Shown here in pieces: positions 17,639 through 26,464 of a stretch of 64,000 nt of DNA. Position numbers and translations under genes: made by a program. Numbering within the stretch: position 1 is the stretch's first letter; each line of letters opens with the position of its first letter. Below the pieces are notes generated by a model. It worked only from the letters and a program-made list of their open reading frames with translations, was not told the origin of the DNA and ran no database searches. Source of the stretch: Croceibacter atlanticus HTCC2559 (lineage in GTDB: Bacteria; Bacteroidota; Bacteroidia; Flavobacteriales; Flavobacteriaceae); the NCBI RefSeq assembly GCF_000196315.1, contig NC_014230.1:2752501-2816500 (forward strand), given 5' to 3'.

Positions 17639-19042
17639 ATGAAGAAAATTGCAAGTTTATTAGTCGTTTCTATTTTAGGTGGAGCCTTAACGCTTGGCGC
17701 CTATAAAGTATTTTTAGAAGAAGATCCTACGATAGTTGAGCAACACGCTCAAAACGACTTTAATGTTATTCCTACCAATTATACCAACACCTCTAACTTT
17801 GGTATGAATGCAGATTTTACTGCCGCTGCAGAAAACACAGTTAACGGTGTGGTACACGTTAAGAATTTAGCTGTTTTTAAACAGCCTAGAAACTTAAGAG
17901 AATATATGTTTGGTAACGCAACTGGAGAGCAAAGCAAAGCTATTAGAGGTGCAGGATCTGGAGTTATCATTACACCAGATGGTTATATAGTAACTAACAA
18001 CCATGTTATTGCCGGTGCTAGTGAGGTAGATGTAACACTAAATAATAATGAAACCTATAAAGCAGAGGTTATTGGTGTAGATACAAAAGCAGACATTGCA
18101 CTTATTAAAATTGACGGAAAAAACTTAGACTATATTCCTTTTGGAGACTCAGACAACGTAAAAATTGGAGAATGGGCATTAGCAGTTGGTAATCCCTTTA
18201 ATCTAACATCTACTGTTACAGCTGGTATTATTAGTGCCAAAGCAAGAGATTTAGATGTTAGAGATAGTAACTATCAATCTTTCATACAAACAGATGCGGC
18301 CATAAATCCAGGAAATTCTGGCGGTGCTTTAGTTAATGTAAATGGAGAGCTAATAGGAATTAATACTGCTATAACATCACAAACCGGAAGCTATGTAGGT
18401 TATGCTTTTGCTGTACCTTCAAACAATGCCAAGAAAATTGTAGAAGACATCTTGGAATTTGGAGACGTACAAAATGCAATTTTAGGTATTAGAGGAACAA
18501 ATGTAAACTCTGCCATTGCTGGAGAACTTGGTTTAGATGTAACTCAAGGATTTTACATTGGTGGTACAGAAGCTGGTAGCGGTGCAGAAAAAGCAGGACT
18601 AAAAGAAGGAGACATTATACAAATGATTGATAATGTGAAAATAAGAAAGTTTGCAGACCTCACTGGTTACGTAAGCTCTAAACGTCCTGGAGATATCGTG
18701 GCTGTAAAATTATTAAGAAACGGAAAAGAACGTAATATTAATGTTACGCTTACAAAGTATGAAGTCTTTCAGATTAAAGATGTTGGTTTAGAGGTAAGCA
18801 ACGCAAATCCACAAGACCTAAAAAAGTTTGACGCTAAAAATGGAGTGAAAATTAGTAGAGCACTAACTAATGATATGGCTTATTATAATCTAGTTGGTGG
18901 GTTGCTTGTTGAAATTGACAACACTCCTGTAAATAGTGTTTCAGATGTTGAACGAATTATAAATGATAAATCATCAAATGAACCTATTATCATTACTTTA
19001 ATAAATACTAAAGGAGAAAGAGAACGTTATAATTTCAGGTAA
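17639..19042 (+). CDS. periplasmic HtrA/DegQ-type serine protease
   Basis: A 467-aa Do-like protease. The N-terminal hydrophobic stretch (about 4-22) is a signal or anchor. The trypsin-like domain has the full triad: His122 in TNNHVIAGA, Asp152 in ADIALIKI, Ser227 in GNSGGALV. A first PDZ domain covers about 277-375 (AGLKEGDIIQMIDNVKI); a degenerate second one follows (about 380-467). It degrades or refolds damaged envelope proteins. It stands alone as a transcription unit: its 3' end is followed by a strong hairpin, and its start lies opposite dapF, with 127 bp between the two starts. Confidence 0.95.
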   Translation: MKKIASLLVVSILGGALTLGAYKVFLEEDPTIVEQHAQNDFNVIPTNYTNTSNFGMNADFTAAAENTVNGVVHVKNLAVFKQPRNLREYMFGNATGEQSKAIRGAGSGVIITPDGYIVTNNHVIAGASEVDVTLNNNETYKAEVIGVDTKADIALIKIDGKNLDYIPFGDSDNVKIGEWALAVGNPFNLTSTVTAGIISAKARDLDVRDSNYQSFIQTDAAINPGNSGGALVNVNGELIGINTAITSQTGSYVGYAFAVPSNNAKKIVEDILEFGDVQNAILGIRGTNVNSAIAGELGLDVTQGFYIGGTEAGSGAEKAGLKEGDIIQMIDNVKIRKFADLTGYVSSKRPGDIVAVKLLRNGKERNINVTLTKYEVFQIKDVGLEVSNANPQDLKKFDAKNGVKISRALTNDMAYYNLVGGLLVEIDNTPVNSVSDVERIINDKSSNEPIIITLINTKGERERYNFR

Positions 19043-19060
19043 CAATATTTTAATCGATTT

Positions 19061-19105
19061 ATAAAAGCACATTTGTCTTATGATAAATGTGCTTTTATAT
19101 TTTTT
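19061..19105 (+). terminator. intrinsic terminator after htrA
   Basis: A 14-bp perfect stem (19061-19074 with 19085-19098, ATAAAAGCACATTT and its complement) with a 10-base loop, followed by a T-rich tract. It lies 19 bp after the protease stop. Confidence 0.75.
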
Positions 19106-19173
19106 GCCAGATCGTAATTTCTGTTTTAGAATATTTTCATGACATAAATCTTTACGAAAACGTTTGAAACCTT

Positions 19174-19181
19174 TACTTTTG
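19174..19181 (+). promoter_or_regulatory. -7 element for gap
   Basis: TACTTTTG, an exact TAnnTTTG, 43 bp before the gap ATG and downstream of the htrA terminator. No TTG at the ideal spacing. Confidence 0.45.
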
Positions 19182-19224
19182 CACAAATTTTTAAAACCAA
19201 AATTTACACCTTAATCGTTTCAAT

Positions 19225-20673
19225 ATGAGTTTCAATACCGTTTACGAAAAAGAATTAGCATTTCAAGCAGACCGAAGACGTGCCACAGTTGAGTTTATTA
19301 AAATTGTGAGTGACCTTTGGTACGACAAGTCTATAGAGCTTGTGTTATTTAGAAACCAATTGATAGATCGCAATGTAAGCGAGATATTAAACCTTCATGA
19401 ATATGCTGGAGAGTTTGTACAAAAACCTATTTCTATTTTCGATTCTGTAGAAATTGCACAAGCTATTAAGGATATGGATTTACCTCCTGCAAAATTGGAT
19501 ATCGGTAAATTAACATTTGAATATCATTTAGAAGATAATAAGTTTACTAATGCTACAGCCTTTGTAGCAGATAAACTTGCTAACGCAAAAGCTTACAAAG
19601 AAATAGAGCCTAAAGACGTAGTACTATATGGTTTTGGTCGTATTGGTAGGTTGTTAGCTAGAGAGTTAATGACACGTACAGCAAGCGGAAGTCAAATGAG
19701 ACTTCGTGCAATTGTAACACGTGGTGAGATTACTCAAAATGTTTTAGAAAAAAGAGCATCTTTATTAAAAAGTGACTCTGTTCACGGAGATTTTGCCGGA
19801 ACGGTAGCTATAGATTTAGAAAAGAAAGCACTAATAATAAATGGTACAACAGTACATATTATTTCTGCTAATGCTCCAGAAGATATAGACTATACAGAAT
19901 ACGGTATTAACGATGCTTTAATTATAGACAATACAGGTGCGTTTAGAGATAAAGAAGCACTTAGCAGACATTTAGTTCCTAAAGGCGCATCTAAAGTATT
20001 ATTAACTGCACCAGGAAAAGGTATTCCTAATATTGTGCACGGTGTAAACCAGTTAGAAAACAATCCAGATGAATTAGATATTTTTTCTGCAGCATCTTGT
20101 ACAACTAACGCTATTACACCTGTACTTAAAGCAATTGAAGATAGCTTTGGTGTTAAACAAGGACACCTAGAGACTATTCACGCTTATACAAACGACCAGA
20201 ATTTAGTAGATAATATGCACAAGAAATACCGAAGAGGTCGTGCTGCTGCTTTAAACATGGTAATTACAGAAACTGGAGCAGGACAAGCTGTTTCTAAAGC
20301 TCTTCCTGTTTTCGAAGGTAAACTTACATCTAACGCAATTAGAGTACCTGTTCCTAATGGTTCTTTAGCAATCTTAAAGCTTGAGCTTAATACAGAAACA
20401 TCTGTTGATGGTTTAAATGCTGTAATGAAGAAATATGCGCTAGAAGGAGATTTAGTTGAACAAATTAAATACTCTATCGATAATGAGCTTGTAAGTAGTG
20501 ATATTGTTGGATCTTCTGCTCCATCAATTTATGATAGCAATGCAACAATCGTAGCAAAAGACGGTAAGAATGTGGTAATTTATGTATGGTATGATAATGA
20601 ATACGGTTATAGCCATCAAGTTATAAGACTTGCAAAATATATCTCTAAAGTAAGACGCTTTAGCTATTACTAG
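19225..20673 (+). CDS. gap: glyceraldehyde-3-phosphate dehydrogenase, long form
   Basis: A 482-aa GAPDH. It is about 150 residues longer than the classic enzyme: residues 1-125 form an extra helical N-terminal region, and the Rossmann domain begins at VVLYGFGRIGRLLARE (GFGRIG at 136-141). The catalytic Cys292 lies in SAASCTTNA and His319 in ETIHAYTND. The family-type C-terminus WYDNEYGYSHQVIRLA is intact. It oxidises glyceraldehyde-3-phosphate to 1,3-bisphosphoglycerate in glycolysis or the reverse. The extended form is common in Bacteroidota, where a short paralogue often coexists. It is a single-gene unit with its own promoter box and terminator. Confidence 0.96.
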   Translation: MSFNTVYEKELAFQADRRRATVEFIKIVSDLWYDKSIELVLFRNQLIDRNVSEILNLHEYAGEFVQKPISIFDSVEIAQAIKDMDLPPAKLDIGKLTFEYHLEDNKFTNATAFVADKLANAKAYKEIEPKDVVLYGFGRIGRLLARELMTRTASGSQMRLRAIVTRGEITQNVLEKRASLLKSDSVHGDFAGTVAIDLEKKALIINGTTVHIISANAPEDIDYTEYGINDALIIDNTGAFRDKEALSRHLVPKGASKVLLTAPGKGIPNIVHGVNQLENNPDELDIFSAASCTTNAITPVLKAIEDSFGVKQGHLETIHAYTNDQNLVDNMHKKYRRGRAAALNMVITETGAGQAVSKALPVFEGKLTSNAIRVPVPNGSLAILKLELNTETSVDGLNAVMKKYALEGDLVEQIKYSIDNELVSSDIVGSSAPSIYDSNATIVAKDGKNVVIYVWYDNEYGYSHQVIRLAKYISKVRRFSYY

Positions 20674-20700
20674 ACAATAGTTTACAATTATATTTTTTTC

Positions 20701-20727
20701 AAGCCAGAGCTTTTGCTCTGGCTTTTT
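20701..20727 (+). terminator. intrinsic terminator after gap
   Basis: AAGCCAGAGC (20701-20710), loop TTTT, GCTCTGGCTT (20715-20724), then a T run. A perfect 10-bp stem 27 bp after the gap stop. Confidence 0.85.
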
Positions 20728-20820
20728 AGTTAGATCATTTAGCTAATTAAAACCAAAATGTTTTTTATCTATACGTTAACATAGGCTAACTCATATACTT
20801 ACGACCTTTGCTTTAACTAA

Positions 20821-22026
20821 ATGAATATGACAACAGAAGCAAATAAAAAGAAGAAAAGACGACACTTAAAGAAAAAACGTCTTTGGTTACCTATAACAAT
20901 TATTGTTTTATTAATTGTAGCAAGACTGCTACTACCCTACTTTGTAAAAAATTATGTAAACAAAACACTAGCAAATATTCCTGGGTATTATGGACAGGTT
21001 GAAGATATAGATATTGCGCTTTGGCGTGGTGCATATGTTATACACGGTTTATACCTAAATAAGTTAGATGGTGTAACACAAGTTCCGTTTCTAAACTTTG
21101 AAAAGACCGATATTTCTATTGAATGGGATGCAATTTTAGATGGTAAAATTGTTAGTGAAATAGAAATGACAAACCCGCACATAAATTATGTCTTTGAAGA
21201 TCAGCAGGCGACGAGTGAAGATGGTGATGCAGATATAGATGATTGGACCAAGGCCTTAACAGATTTAGTCCCAATTGATGTTAACAGATTGCAAGTAACA
21301 AATGGTAAATTAGCATTTGTACAATTAGCCACAGAGCCTAATATAGATTTATACTTAGATCAAGTTAACCTAAGTGCTACAAACTTGCGAAATGTAAAAG
21401 AAAAGCAACGCATCTTACCTTCAGATGTTACTGCCAATGCGATATCAATAGGACAAGGAAAAGTAGATTTAAAAGGAAAGATAAATTTATTAAAGCAAAT
21501 ACCAGATATGGATATAACGCTTTCCTTAAAAGATGCAAATTTACCCGCAATAAACTCCATGACATCTGGACTTGCAGGTATCGACTTTGAAAGTGGGACT
21601 TTTGATGTTTATAGTGAATTTGCAATAGCAGACAGCTATCTTAAAGGATATGTAAAACCGTTAATAAGTGATGCAAAATATATAGGTAAAGAAGATGGCA
21701 TTTTTGAAACTATCTGGGAAGGCTTTGTAAGCTTTTTCGACTTTATACTTACCAATCCTAGTACAGACAACCTAGCTACAAATGTGCCTTTTGAAGGAGA
21801 TTTAAGTGCTACACAAGCAAATGTCTGGGCAACTGTATTTAATATTTTCGAAAATGCATGGTTTAATGCATTTAAAGGAGAAACAGACGGAAATATAAAT
21901 TTTGAAGACACTGCAAAAGAAGCAGATAAAAATGCTGAAAAACTATCTAGAAAAGAAAGACGAGAAAAACGTAGAGCAGAACGAAAATTAAAGCGTGAAG
22001 AACGCCAAGATAATGAAGAGAATTAA
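20821..22026 (+). CDS. DUF748/AsmA-like envelope protein
   Basis: A 401-aa protein. A strongly basic N-terminus (KKKKRRHLKKKRL, about 9-21) precedes one membrane helix (about 22-40). The long outside part is beta-rich and contains repeats such as INRLQVTNGKLAFVQ and PHINYVFEDQ, like the AsmA/DUF748 proteins that span the periplasm. The extreme C-terminus (about 370-401) is densely charged, with many Lys, Arg and Glu. Either of two ATGs (20821 or 20827) may start it. Family members may aid lipid traffic to the outer membrane; that role is inferred, not visible. No partner genes are adjacent. Confidence 0.72.
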   Translation: MNMTTEANKKKKRRHLKKKRLWLPITIIVLLIVARLLLPYFVKNYVNKTLANIPGYYGQVEDIDIALWRGAYVIHGLYLNKLDGVTQVPFLNFEKTDISIEWDAILDGKIVSEIEMTNPHINYVFEDQQATSEDGDADIDDWTKALTDLVPIDVNRLQVTNGKLAFVQLATEPNIDLYLDQVNLSATNLRNVKEKQRILPSDVTANAISIGQGKVDLKGKINLLKQIPDMDITLSLKDANLPAINSMTSGLAGIDFESGTFDVYSEFAIADSYLKGYVKPLISDAKYIGKEDGIFETIWEGFVSFFDFILTNPSTDNLATNVPFEGDLSATQANVWATVFNIFENAWFNAFKGETDGNINFEDTAKEADKNAEKLSRKERREKRRAERKLKREERQDNEEN

Positions 22027-22127
22027 CAATATTCATTTAACAAAACTTTATAGTTTTAGTGCACAATACCAACAATAAGGCTAACTGCGCCACGTTGTCC
22101 TATAAACCCTAACAAAAGAAGAATAGA

Positions 22128-22721
22128 ATGAGAATATTTATAACAGTACTACTTTTAAGCCTCGTCAGCTTTAGTTATGCTCAAGACAGCATACAAACCG
22201 ACCAAAAAAATCCTATTGATGCCCAGTTTGAATCAATTATAAACGAATCTAATAATTACCAAGATTACAAGGTTGTTAAAAAGGTAAGATTAAACGAGCT
22301 TCAAAGAAATACCGAAAACCATATTAATGGACTAAATGAAGAAATTCAAAATTTAGAGAATAATATTAATTCTCAAAAAGCATCGATAGATTCTTTAGAA
22401 GAAGATCTTACAAACACCCAAAACGAATTGGCTAAAGTAAATGAAGAAAAAGGGTCTATATCATTTTTAGGAATACCTTTAGAAAAAGGAACTTACAATG
22501 GTATTGTATGGTCTATTATAGCCTTGTTGGTTGTTGGTTTAGGTTTCTTTATTATGCAGTTTAAAAATAGTAACTCACAAACACAGGTTGCAAAACAAAA
22601 TTTAAAAATTGCAGAAGATGAGCTTGAAGAATTAAGACGTAAAGCTTTGGAAAAAGAACAGAAATTAGGAAGAATGCTTCAAGACGAACGTAATAAACTA
22701 ACCCGCATAAAACAGTCTTAG
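22128..22721 (+). CDS. exported coiled-coil membrane protein, function unknown
   Basis: A 197-aa protein with signal peptide 1-18 (ending SFSYA before QDS), a coiled coil (about 58-108) rich in Asn/Glu, a membrane helix (about 124-143, WSIIALLVVGLGFFIMQF) and a second charged coiled coil to the end. This bitopic layout would place one coil in the periplasm and one in the cytoplasm. Relatives in databases sometimes carry the label tRNA (guanine-N1)-methyltransferase; nothing here supports that, since it lacks any SPOUT or SAM motif. Function unknown. Confidence 0.82.
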   Translation: MRIFITVLLLSLVSFSYAQDSIQTDQKNPIDAQFESIINESNNYQDYKVVKKVRLNELQRNTENHINGLNEEIQNLENNINSQKASIDSLEEDLTNTQNELAKVNEEKGSISFLGIPLEKGTYNGIVWSIIALLVVGLGFFIMQFKNSNSQTQVAKQNLKIAEDELEELRRKALEKEQKLGRMLQDERNKLTRIKQS

Positions 22722-22754
22722 TTTTGGTATCTTTACCTCTCTAACACTGTAAAA

Positions 22755-23204
22755 ATGATTACCAGAAGAGCATACGTAGAAGACATTAATCAATTGGCAC
22801 CATTATTTGATGCCTACCGCATATTCTACAAACAAGACAGCGACATTAAAGGTGCAAAAGCATTTTTAATGTCGCGTTTTAATTTAAAAGATTCTGTAAT
22901 TTTTATAGCAATTGTAAACCAAAATATTGTTGGTTTTACACAGCTTTATCCAAGTTTTTCATCTGTTAAAATGCAGCGTACTTTTATTCTTAATGATTTA
23001 TATGTTTCAGAAACACATCGTAAAAATGGTGTAGGAGAACTATTGCTAAATACTGCAAAGAAATTTTGCGAAACAGAACAGGCACGAGGATTAACTTTAG
23101 AAACAGATATTAACAATCCGGCTCAACATTTATATGAGCGATTGGGTTGGAAAAAGGATACAGATGTTCTTCACTATACTTGGGAGTTAAATAAAGAGGT
23201 GTAA
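22755..23204 (+). CDS. GNAT family N-acetyltransferase
   Basis: A 149-aa GNAT. The motif A ETHRKNGVGELLLNTAKKFC near 93-112 carries the acetyl-CoA pyrophosphate loop, and the C-terminal NPAQHLYERLGWKKD is family-typical. The FILNDLYVSE strand just before motif A also fits. Substrate unknown. It shares one base (TAATG) with the next gene, an ABC ATPase, so the pair is probably co-translated. TATCTTTA at 22729-22736, close to a -7 box, lies 19 bp upstream. Confidence 0.9.
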   Translation: MITRRAYVEDINQLAPLFDAYRIFYKQDSDIKGAKAFLMSRFNLKDSVIFIAIVNQNIVGFTQLYPSFSSVKMQRTFILNDLYVSETHRKNGVGELLLNTAKKFCETEQARGLTLETDINNPAQHLYERLGWKKDTDVLHYTWELNKEV

Positions 23205-23995
23205 TGATTAAAAATAAATCAATATTAAGTGCATCTAACTTGTCTGTCGGCTATCGTTCTAAGCAGGCAGAGACAACTATTGTTTCAGATATTTCAATTT
23301 CATTTAATAAAGGAGAACTCATAGGAGTTATTGGTGTAAATGGCTCAGGAAAATCTACGCTATTAAGAACATTAAGCGGCTTACAACCACCTCTAAAAGG
23401 CGATATTTATTTAGATAATACAGCGCTTCAACATAAAAACCCAAAAGAAATAGCAAAAGCAATAAGCTTGGTTTTAACAGATCAACCTATCTCAAAAAAC
23501 CTGACAGTTAAAGAATTAATTGCTCTAGGAAGACAACCCTATACCAATTGGATTGGTAAACTTTCAAATGAAGACAAGACTGCTATAAAAAAAGCTATGC
23601 AGTTGGTAGGTATTGAAGAATTAGCAGATAAATTTTGCTATGAGTTAAGTGATGGCCAGTTACAAAATGTTTTAATAGCAAGAGCACTTGCCCAAGATAC
23701 CAAACTTATTATTTTAGATGAGCCCACATCTCACTTAGACATGTATCATAAAGCATATGTACTTCAATTATTAAGTAAACTGGCTAAAACAACAGGCACT
23801 TGTATTGTCTTTGCTACTCACGAAATAAATTTAGCGTTACCGCTTTGTGATAAGCTTTTATTAGTAAAAGACGGCAAGGTTAGCTTTGAGACTCCAGAAT
23901 ATCACATTACTAATAAACACTTAAACACATTGTTTCCAGAAGATCTTATAAGCTTCAATGAAACATCAAAACAATTCATCATTAATTCAAATTAA
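23204..23995 (+). CDS. ABC transporter ATPase of the iron-siderophore/cobalamin class, orphan
   Basis: A 263-aa ATPase subunit with Walker A GVNGSGKST near 46, Q-loop region SLVLTDQPIS, signature LSDGQLQNVLIARALAQ near 149, and Walker B LIILDEPTSHLD. The H-loop is FATHEINLALPLCDKLLLV. Overall it resembles FecE/BtuD/HmuV ATPases that drive uptake of siderophores, haem or B12. The signature has Asp in the usual second Gly position (LSDGQ), a change seen in some of this class. No permease or binding protein is in the window, so its partners must be elsewhere. Confidence 0.9.
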   Translation: MIKNKSILSASNLSVGYRSKQAETTIVSDISISFNKGELIGVIGVNGSGKSTLLRTLSGLQPPLKGDIYLDNTALQHKNPKEIAKAISLVLTDQPISKNLTVKELIALGRQPYTNWIGKLSNEDKTAIKKAMQLVGIEELADKFCYELSDGQLQNVLIARALAQDTKLIILDEPTSHLDMYHKAYVLQLLSKLAKTTGTCIVFATHEINLALPLCDKLLLVKDGKVSFETPEYHITNKHLNTLFPEDLISFNETSKQFIINSN

Positions 23996-24044
23996 GTCTG
24001 TAATTTACTTGCTAACTTTACACAAAACACAAGTTATATTTATA

Positions 24045-25370
24045 ATGGATCAAAACTTTTTTGTATTTCTCTTAGTCGGATTAATTTCTGCACTTTCTGG
24101 AGCGTATTTGGGTAATCTTTTTGCGCGCTTAAAAAATAAGTCTGAAACTAGCGCTTTACAGGAACGCATAAACCAAACAGAACACCAATTAGAACGTGTT
24201 GAGGAAAGTTTAGGGCGTACAGAAGTTGAAAAGCAAACAATACGTTCTGAAAAAGAACAACTTAATGCTACTATGCAGGTAATGAAAGTTGAGTATGATG
24301 CTCTTGAACGTAAAACCAAAGAGCAAAAAGGTGAGATGGAGCAACTTCAAGAAAAATTCACCAAAGAATTTGAAAATCTTGCCAATAAAATACTAGATGA
24401 GAAATCGACAAAATTCACCGAGCAAAACAAAACCAATATAGATATCATCTTAAAACCGCTTCAGGAAAAAATTGAAAAATTTGAAAAGCGTGTAGAAGAC
24501 AGTAACAAAGAACAGTACGGAAGACATAGCGAACTAAAGGAACAAATTAAAGGCCTGTCTGAACTTAATCAACAAATGAGTAAAGATGCAGACAATCTTA
24601 CAAAAGCACTTAAGGGTGATAGTAAAATTCAAGGTAATTGGGGAGAATTAATTCTTACCCGTATTTTAGAAAAATCTGGTCTCGAAAAAGATAGAGAATA
24701 TACAGTACAAGATAGTCATGACAACCCTGAAGGCAGACGATTACAAACTGACGTGCTAATACATTTACCAGATGGTAAAAAAATGATTATTGACAGCAAG
24801 GTATCCTTAACAGACTTTGAACGCTTTGTTTCCTCTGAAGATGAAGATGATAAACGCAGGCATTTAAAATCACATATAGCTTCAATTAAACGTCATGTTG
24901 AACAATTAAGTGCTAAAAATTACCAATACCTTATAGATGAAAGCCCGGACACTATATTTATGTTTATTCCTATTGAGCCTGCATTTGCAATAGCATCTGC
25001 AAATGAGCCTAATTTGTATGAAATTGCTTTTGATAAGCAGGTTATAATTGTAACACCTTCAACATTATTAGCTGCATTAAGATTGGTTGATAACCTATGG
25101 CAAAATGATAGGCAAAAACAAAATGCTATTGAAATTGCAACACAAGCTGGTGCTCTATATGATAGTTTTACAAACTTGACAGATGAATTAATTAAGGTAG
25201 GAAAGCAAATTGGTACAGTACAGAACAGCTATGAAGGTGCAATGAAAAAACTTACCGGAAGAGGTAATTTAATTAAGCGTGTTGAAAAGCTGAAAAAATT
25301 AGGCGCTAAAGCAAGCAAAGCTATTGATGCCAAATTATTGAGCAGAGCAGAAGACAGTGACGAGGATTAA
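24045..25370 (+). CDS. rmuC: DNA recombination protein RmuC
   Basis: A 441-aa RmuC using the ATG at 24045. The longer frame back to 23958 overlaps the ABC gene and lacks the family start. Residues about 4-22 form a membrane helix, followed by a long coiled coil (about 30-180). The restriction-endonuclease-like core then has TDVLIHLPDGKKMIIDSKVS, with Asp and the D-x-K dyad, and the family block SPDTIFMFIPIEPAFA. RmuC limits inversions at short repeats and counters certain phages. TAACTTTA at 24014-24021 is a near -7 box. It is followed 27 bp later by a small membrane protein gene. Confidence 0.95.
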   Translation: MDQNFFVFLLVGLISALSGAYLGNLFARLKNKSETSALQERINQTEHQLERVEESLGRTEVEKQTIRSEKEQLNATMQVMKVEYDALERKTKEQKGEMEQLQEKFTKEFENLANKILDEKSTKFTEQNKTNIDIILKPLQEKIEKFEKRVEDSNKEQYGRHSELKEQIKGLSELNQQMSKDADNLTKALKGDSKIQGNWGELILTRILEKSGLEKDREYTVQDSHDNPEGRRLQTDVLIHLPDGKKMIIDSKVSLTDFERFVSSEDEDDKRRHLKSHIASIKRHVEQLSAKNYQYLIDESPDTIFMFIPIEPAFAIASANEPNLYEIAFDKQVIIVTPSTLLAALRLVDNLWQNDRQKQNAIEIATQAGALYDSFTNLTDELIKVGKQIGTVQNSYEGAMKKLTGRGNLIKRVEKLKKLGAKASKAIDAKLLSRAEDSDED

Positions 25371-25397
25371 ATTATAATAACACTGAAATTAAAACAG

Positions 25398-25763
25398 ATG
25401 AAAAAACTATTAGGAATTATAATTGGAGGCATTTTGGCTATTGCAATTTTGTGGTATGCATTTTTATATTTTGTGCCTTATAGTGAAGGTACTCGTGCTG
25501 GTGAACTTATAAAGTTTAGCAATAAAGGAGTCATTATTAAAACTTGGGAAGGTGAGATAAGCCAAGGTATAAGTGGTGCACAGATATTCTCTTTTAGTGT
25601 ATTAGATCAAGAAGAAGAGGTTATAGCAAACCTTAAAGATTTTCAAGGAGAATACGTAGAGCTAACCTATATAGAACGCTTTGGCACTATTTTCTTTTGG
25701 GGAGATTCTAAATATTTTATTACAGATGTTAAACTATCTGAATCACCTCACTTTAGAAGATAA
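25398..25763 (+). CDS. small membrane-anchored hypothetical protein
   Basis: A 121-aa protein with one N-terminal membrane helix (about 4-27) and a beta-rich remainder including GTRAGELIKFSNKGVIIKTW near 31-50, FSFSVLDQ and YVELTYIERFGTIFFWGDS. I recognise this as a common Flavobacteriaceae family of unknown function. Database entries sometimes call it 6-phosphogluconate dehydrogenase, which the sequence does not support: no NADP-binding Rossmann motif and far too short. It lies just before a strong bidirectional terminator. Confidence 0.82.
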   Translation: MKKLLGIIIGGILAIAILWYAFLYFVPYSEGTRAGELIKFSNKGVIIKTWEGEISQGISGAQIFSFSVLDQEEEVIANLKDFQGEYVELTYIERFGTIFFWGDSKYFITDVKLSESPHFRR

Positions 25764-25795
25764 AAAAACGCCCAAGCAATTTGCTTGGGCGTTTC
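25763..25795. terminator. bidirectional terminator
   Basis: ACGCCCAAGC (25768-25777) pairs with GCTTGGGCGT (25783-25792) around AATTT. An A run precedes and a T run follows, so it can serve the converging plus gene (ends 25763) and minus gene (ends 25816). Confidence 0.88.
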
Positions 25796-25815
25796 TTCAA
25801 TTACGTATTAAAAAT

Positions 25816-26394
25816 TTATTTCTTCATAACTCTAAGTACAGAAGTTTCTCCACTTTCTGAAGTTACATTCACGAAATAAAGACCATTTTGTAAACCTCCC
25901 ATTTTAATGTTGGTCATATTTACACTACCTGCTTGAGTAGTTAACACCTTTTTACCTAACATTGAGAACACCTCAATTTTAGAAATCTTTAATAAAGATG
26001 TTATTGTTAACTCATCTTGAACCGGATTAGGATAAGAATTAAGGTTTAATCTAAATTTATCTTGTGTGCTTAAAGTTTCAACAACGGTTATTGTTCCGTT
26101 CATACTTGAAGGGTGAATAGTACAACGATAATCGTTAGTCCCTAATTCATCAAACAAAACACTAAACACAAAATCACTATCGCTAGTTTGCTGGCTTTGA
26201 AAAGATTGTTGAGATCCTGCATCTGAGACTACATCGTGAAAACCTCCATTCCAATCCCACTCTACCGTATCACCTAACTCAACAGTTAGAGATGCATTAT
26301 CTCCAACAGATGTATTCCATTGAATAGTATAAGTAGTTTGCGCTGAAATTTGAAATGCAGCAAAAACTAAAAGAATAAGTAGATATTTTTTCAT
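25816..26394 (-). CDS. secreted cupredoxin (blue copper) protein with T9SS sorting domain
   Basis: A 192-aa exported protein: signal peptide 1-18 (ending QISA), then a cupredoxin domain (about 20-107) with all four expected type-1 copper ligands, His53 in GGFHDVV, and Cys91, His94 and Met98 in YRCTIHPSSMNG. Residues about 118-192 are a type A T9SS sorting domain (NPVQDELTITS, VFSMLGKKVL, LQNGLYFVNV, VLRVMKK). So a small plastocyanin/pseudoazurin-like copper protein is delivered outside the cell. Its redox partner is unknown; no oxidase or reductase gene is close. Confidence 0.88.
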   Translation of the reverse strand: MKKYLLILLVFAAFQISAQTTYTIQWNTSVGDNASLTVELGDTVEWDWNGGFHDVVSDAGSQQSFQSQQTSDSDFVFSVLFDELGTNDYRCTIHPSSMNGTITVVETLSTQDKFRLNLNSYPNPVQDELTITSLLKISKIEVFSMLGKKVLTTQAGSVNMTNIKMGGLQNGLYFVNVTSESGETSVLRVMKK

Positions 26395-26464
26395 AAGCTT
26401 AAATAATATATTGTACGGATATAAAATTAATTAAATTTTAACACTTTTCATACAATAATTAGAT

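Noticed and set aside
22042-22057. Terminator AAAACT-TTAT-AGTTTT
   Set aside because: A 6-bp AT-rich stem is too weak, and no T run follows.
22128-22721. Label tRNA (guanine-N1)-methyltransferase
   Set aside because: The protein has a signal peptide, coiled coils and one membrane helix, and no methyltransferase motif. The real TrmD is at 5278.
25398-25763. Label 6-phosphogluconate dehydrogenase
   Set aside because: A 121-aa single-helix membrane protein has none of the needed domains.
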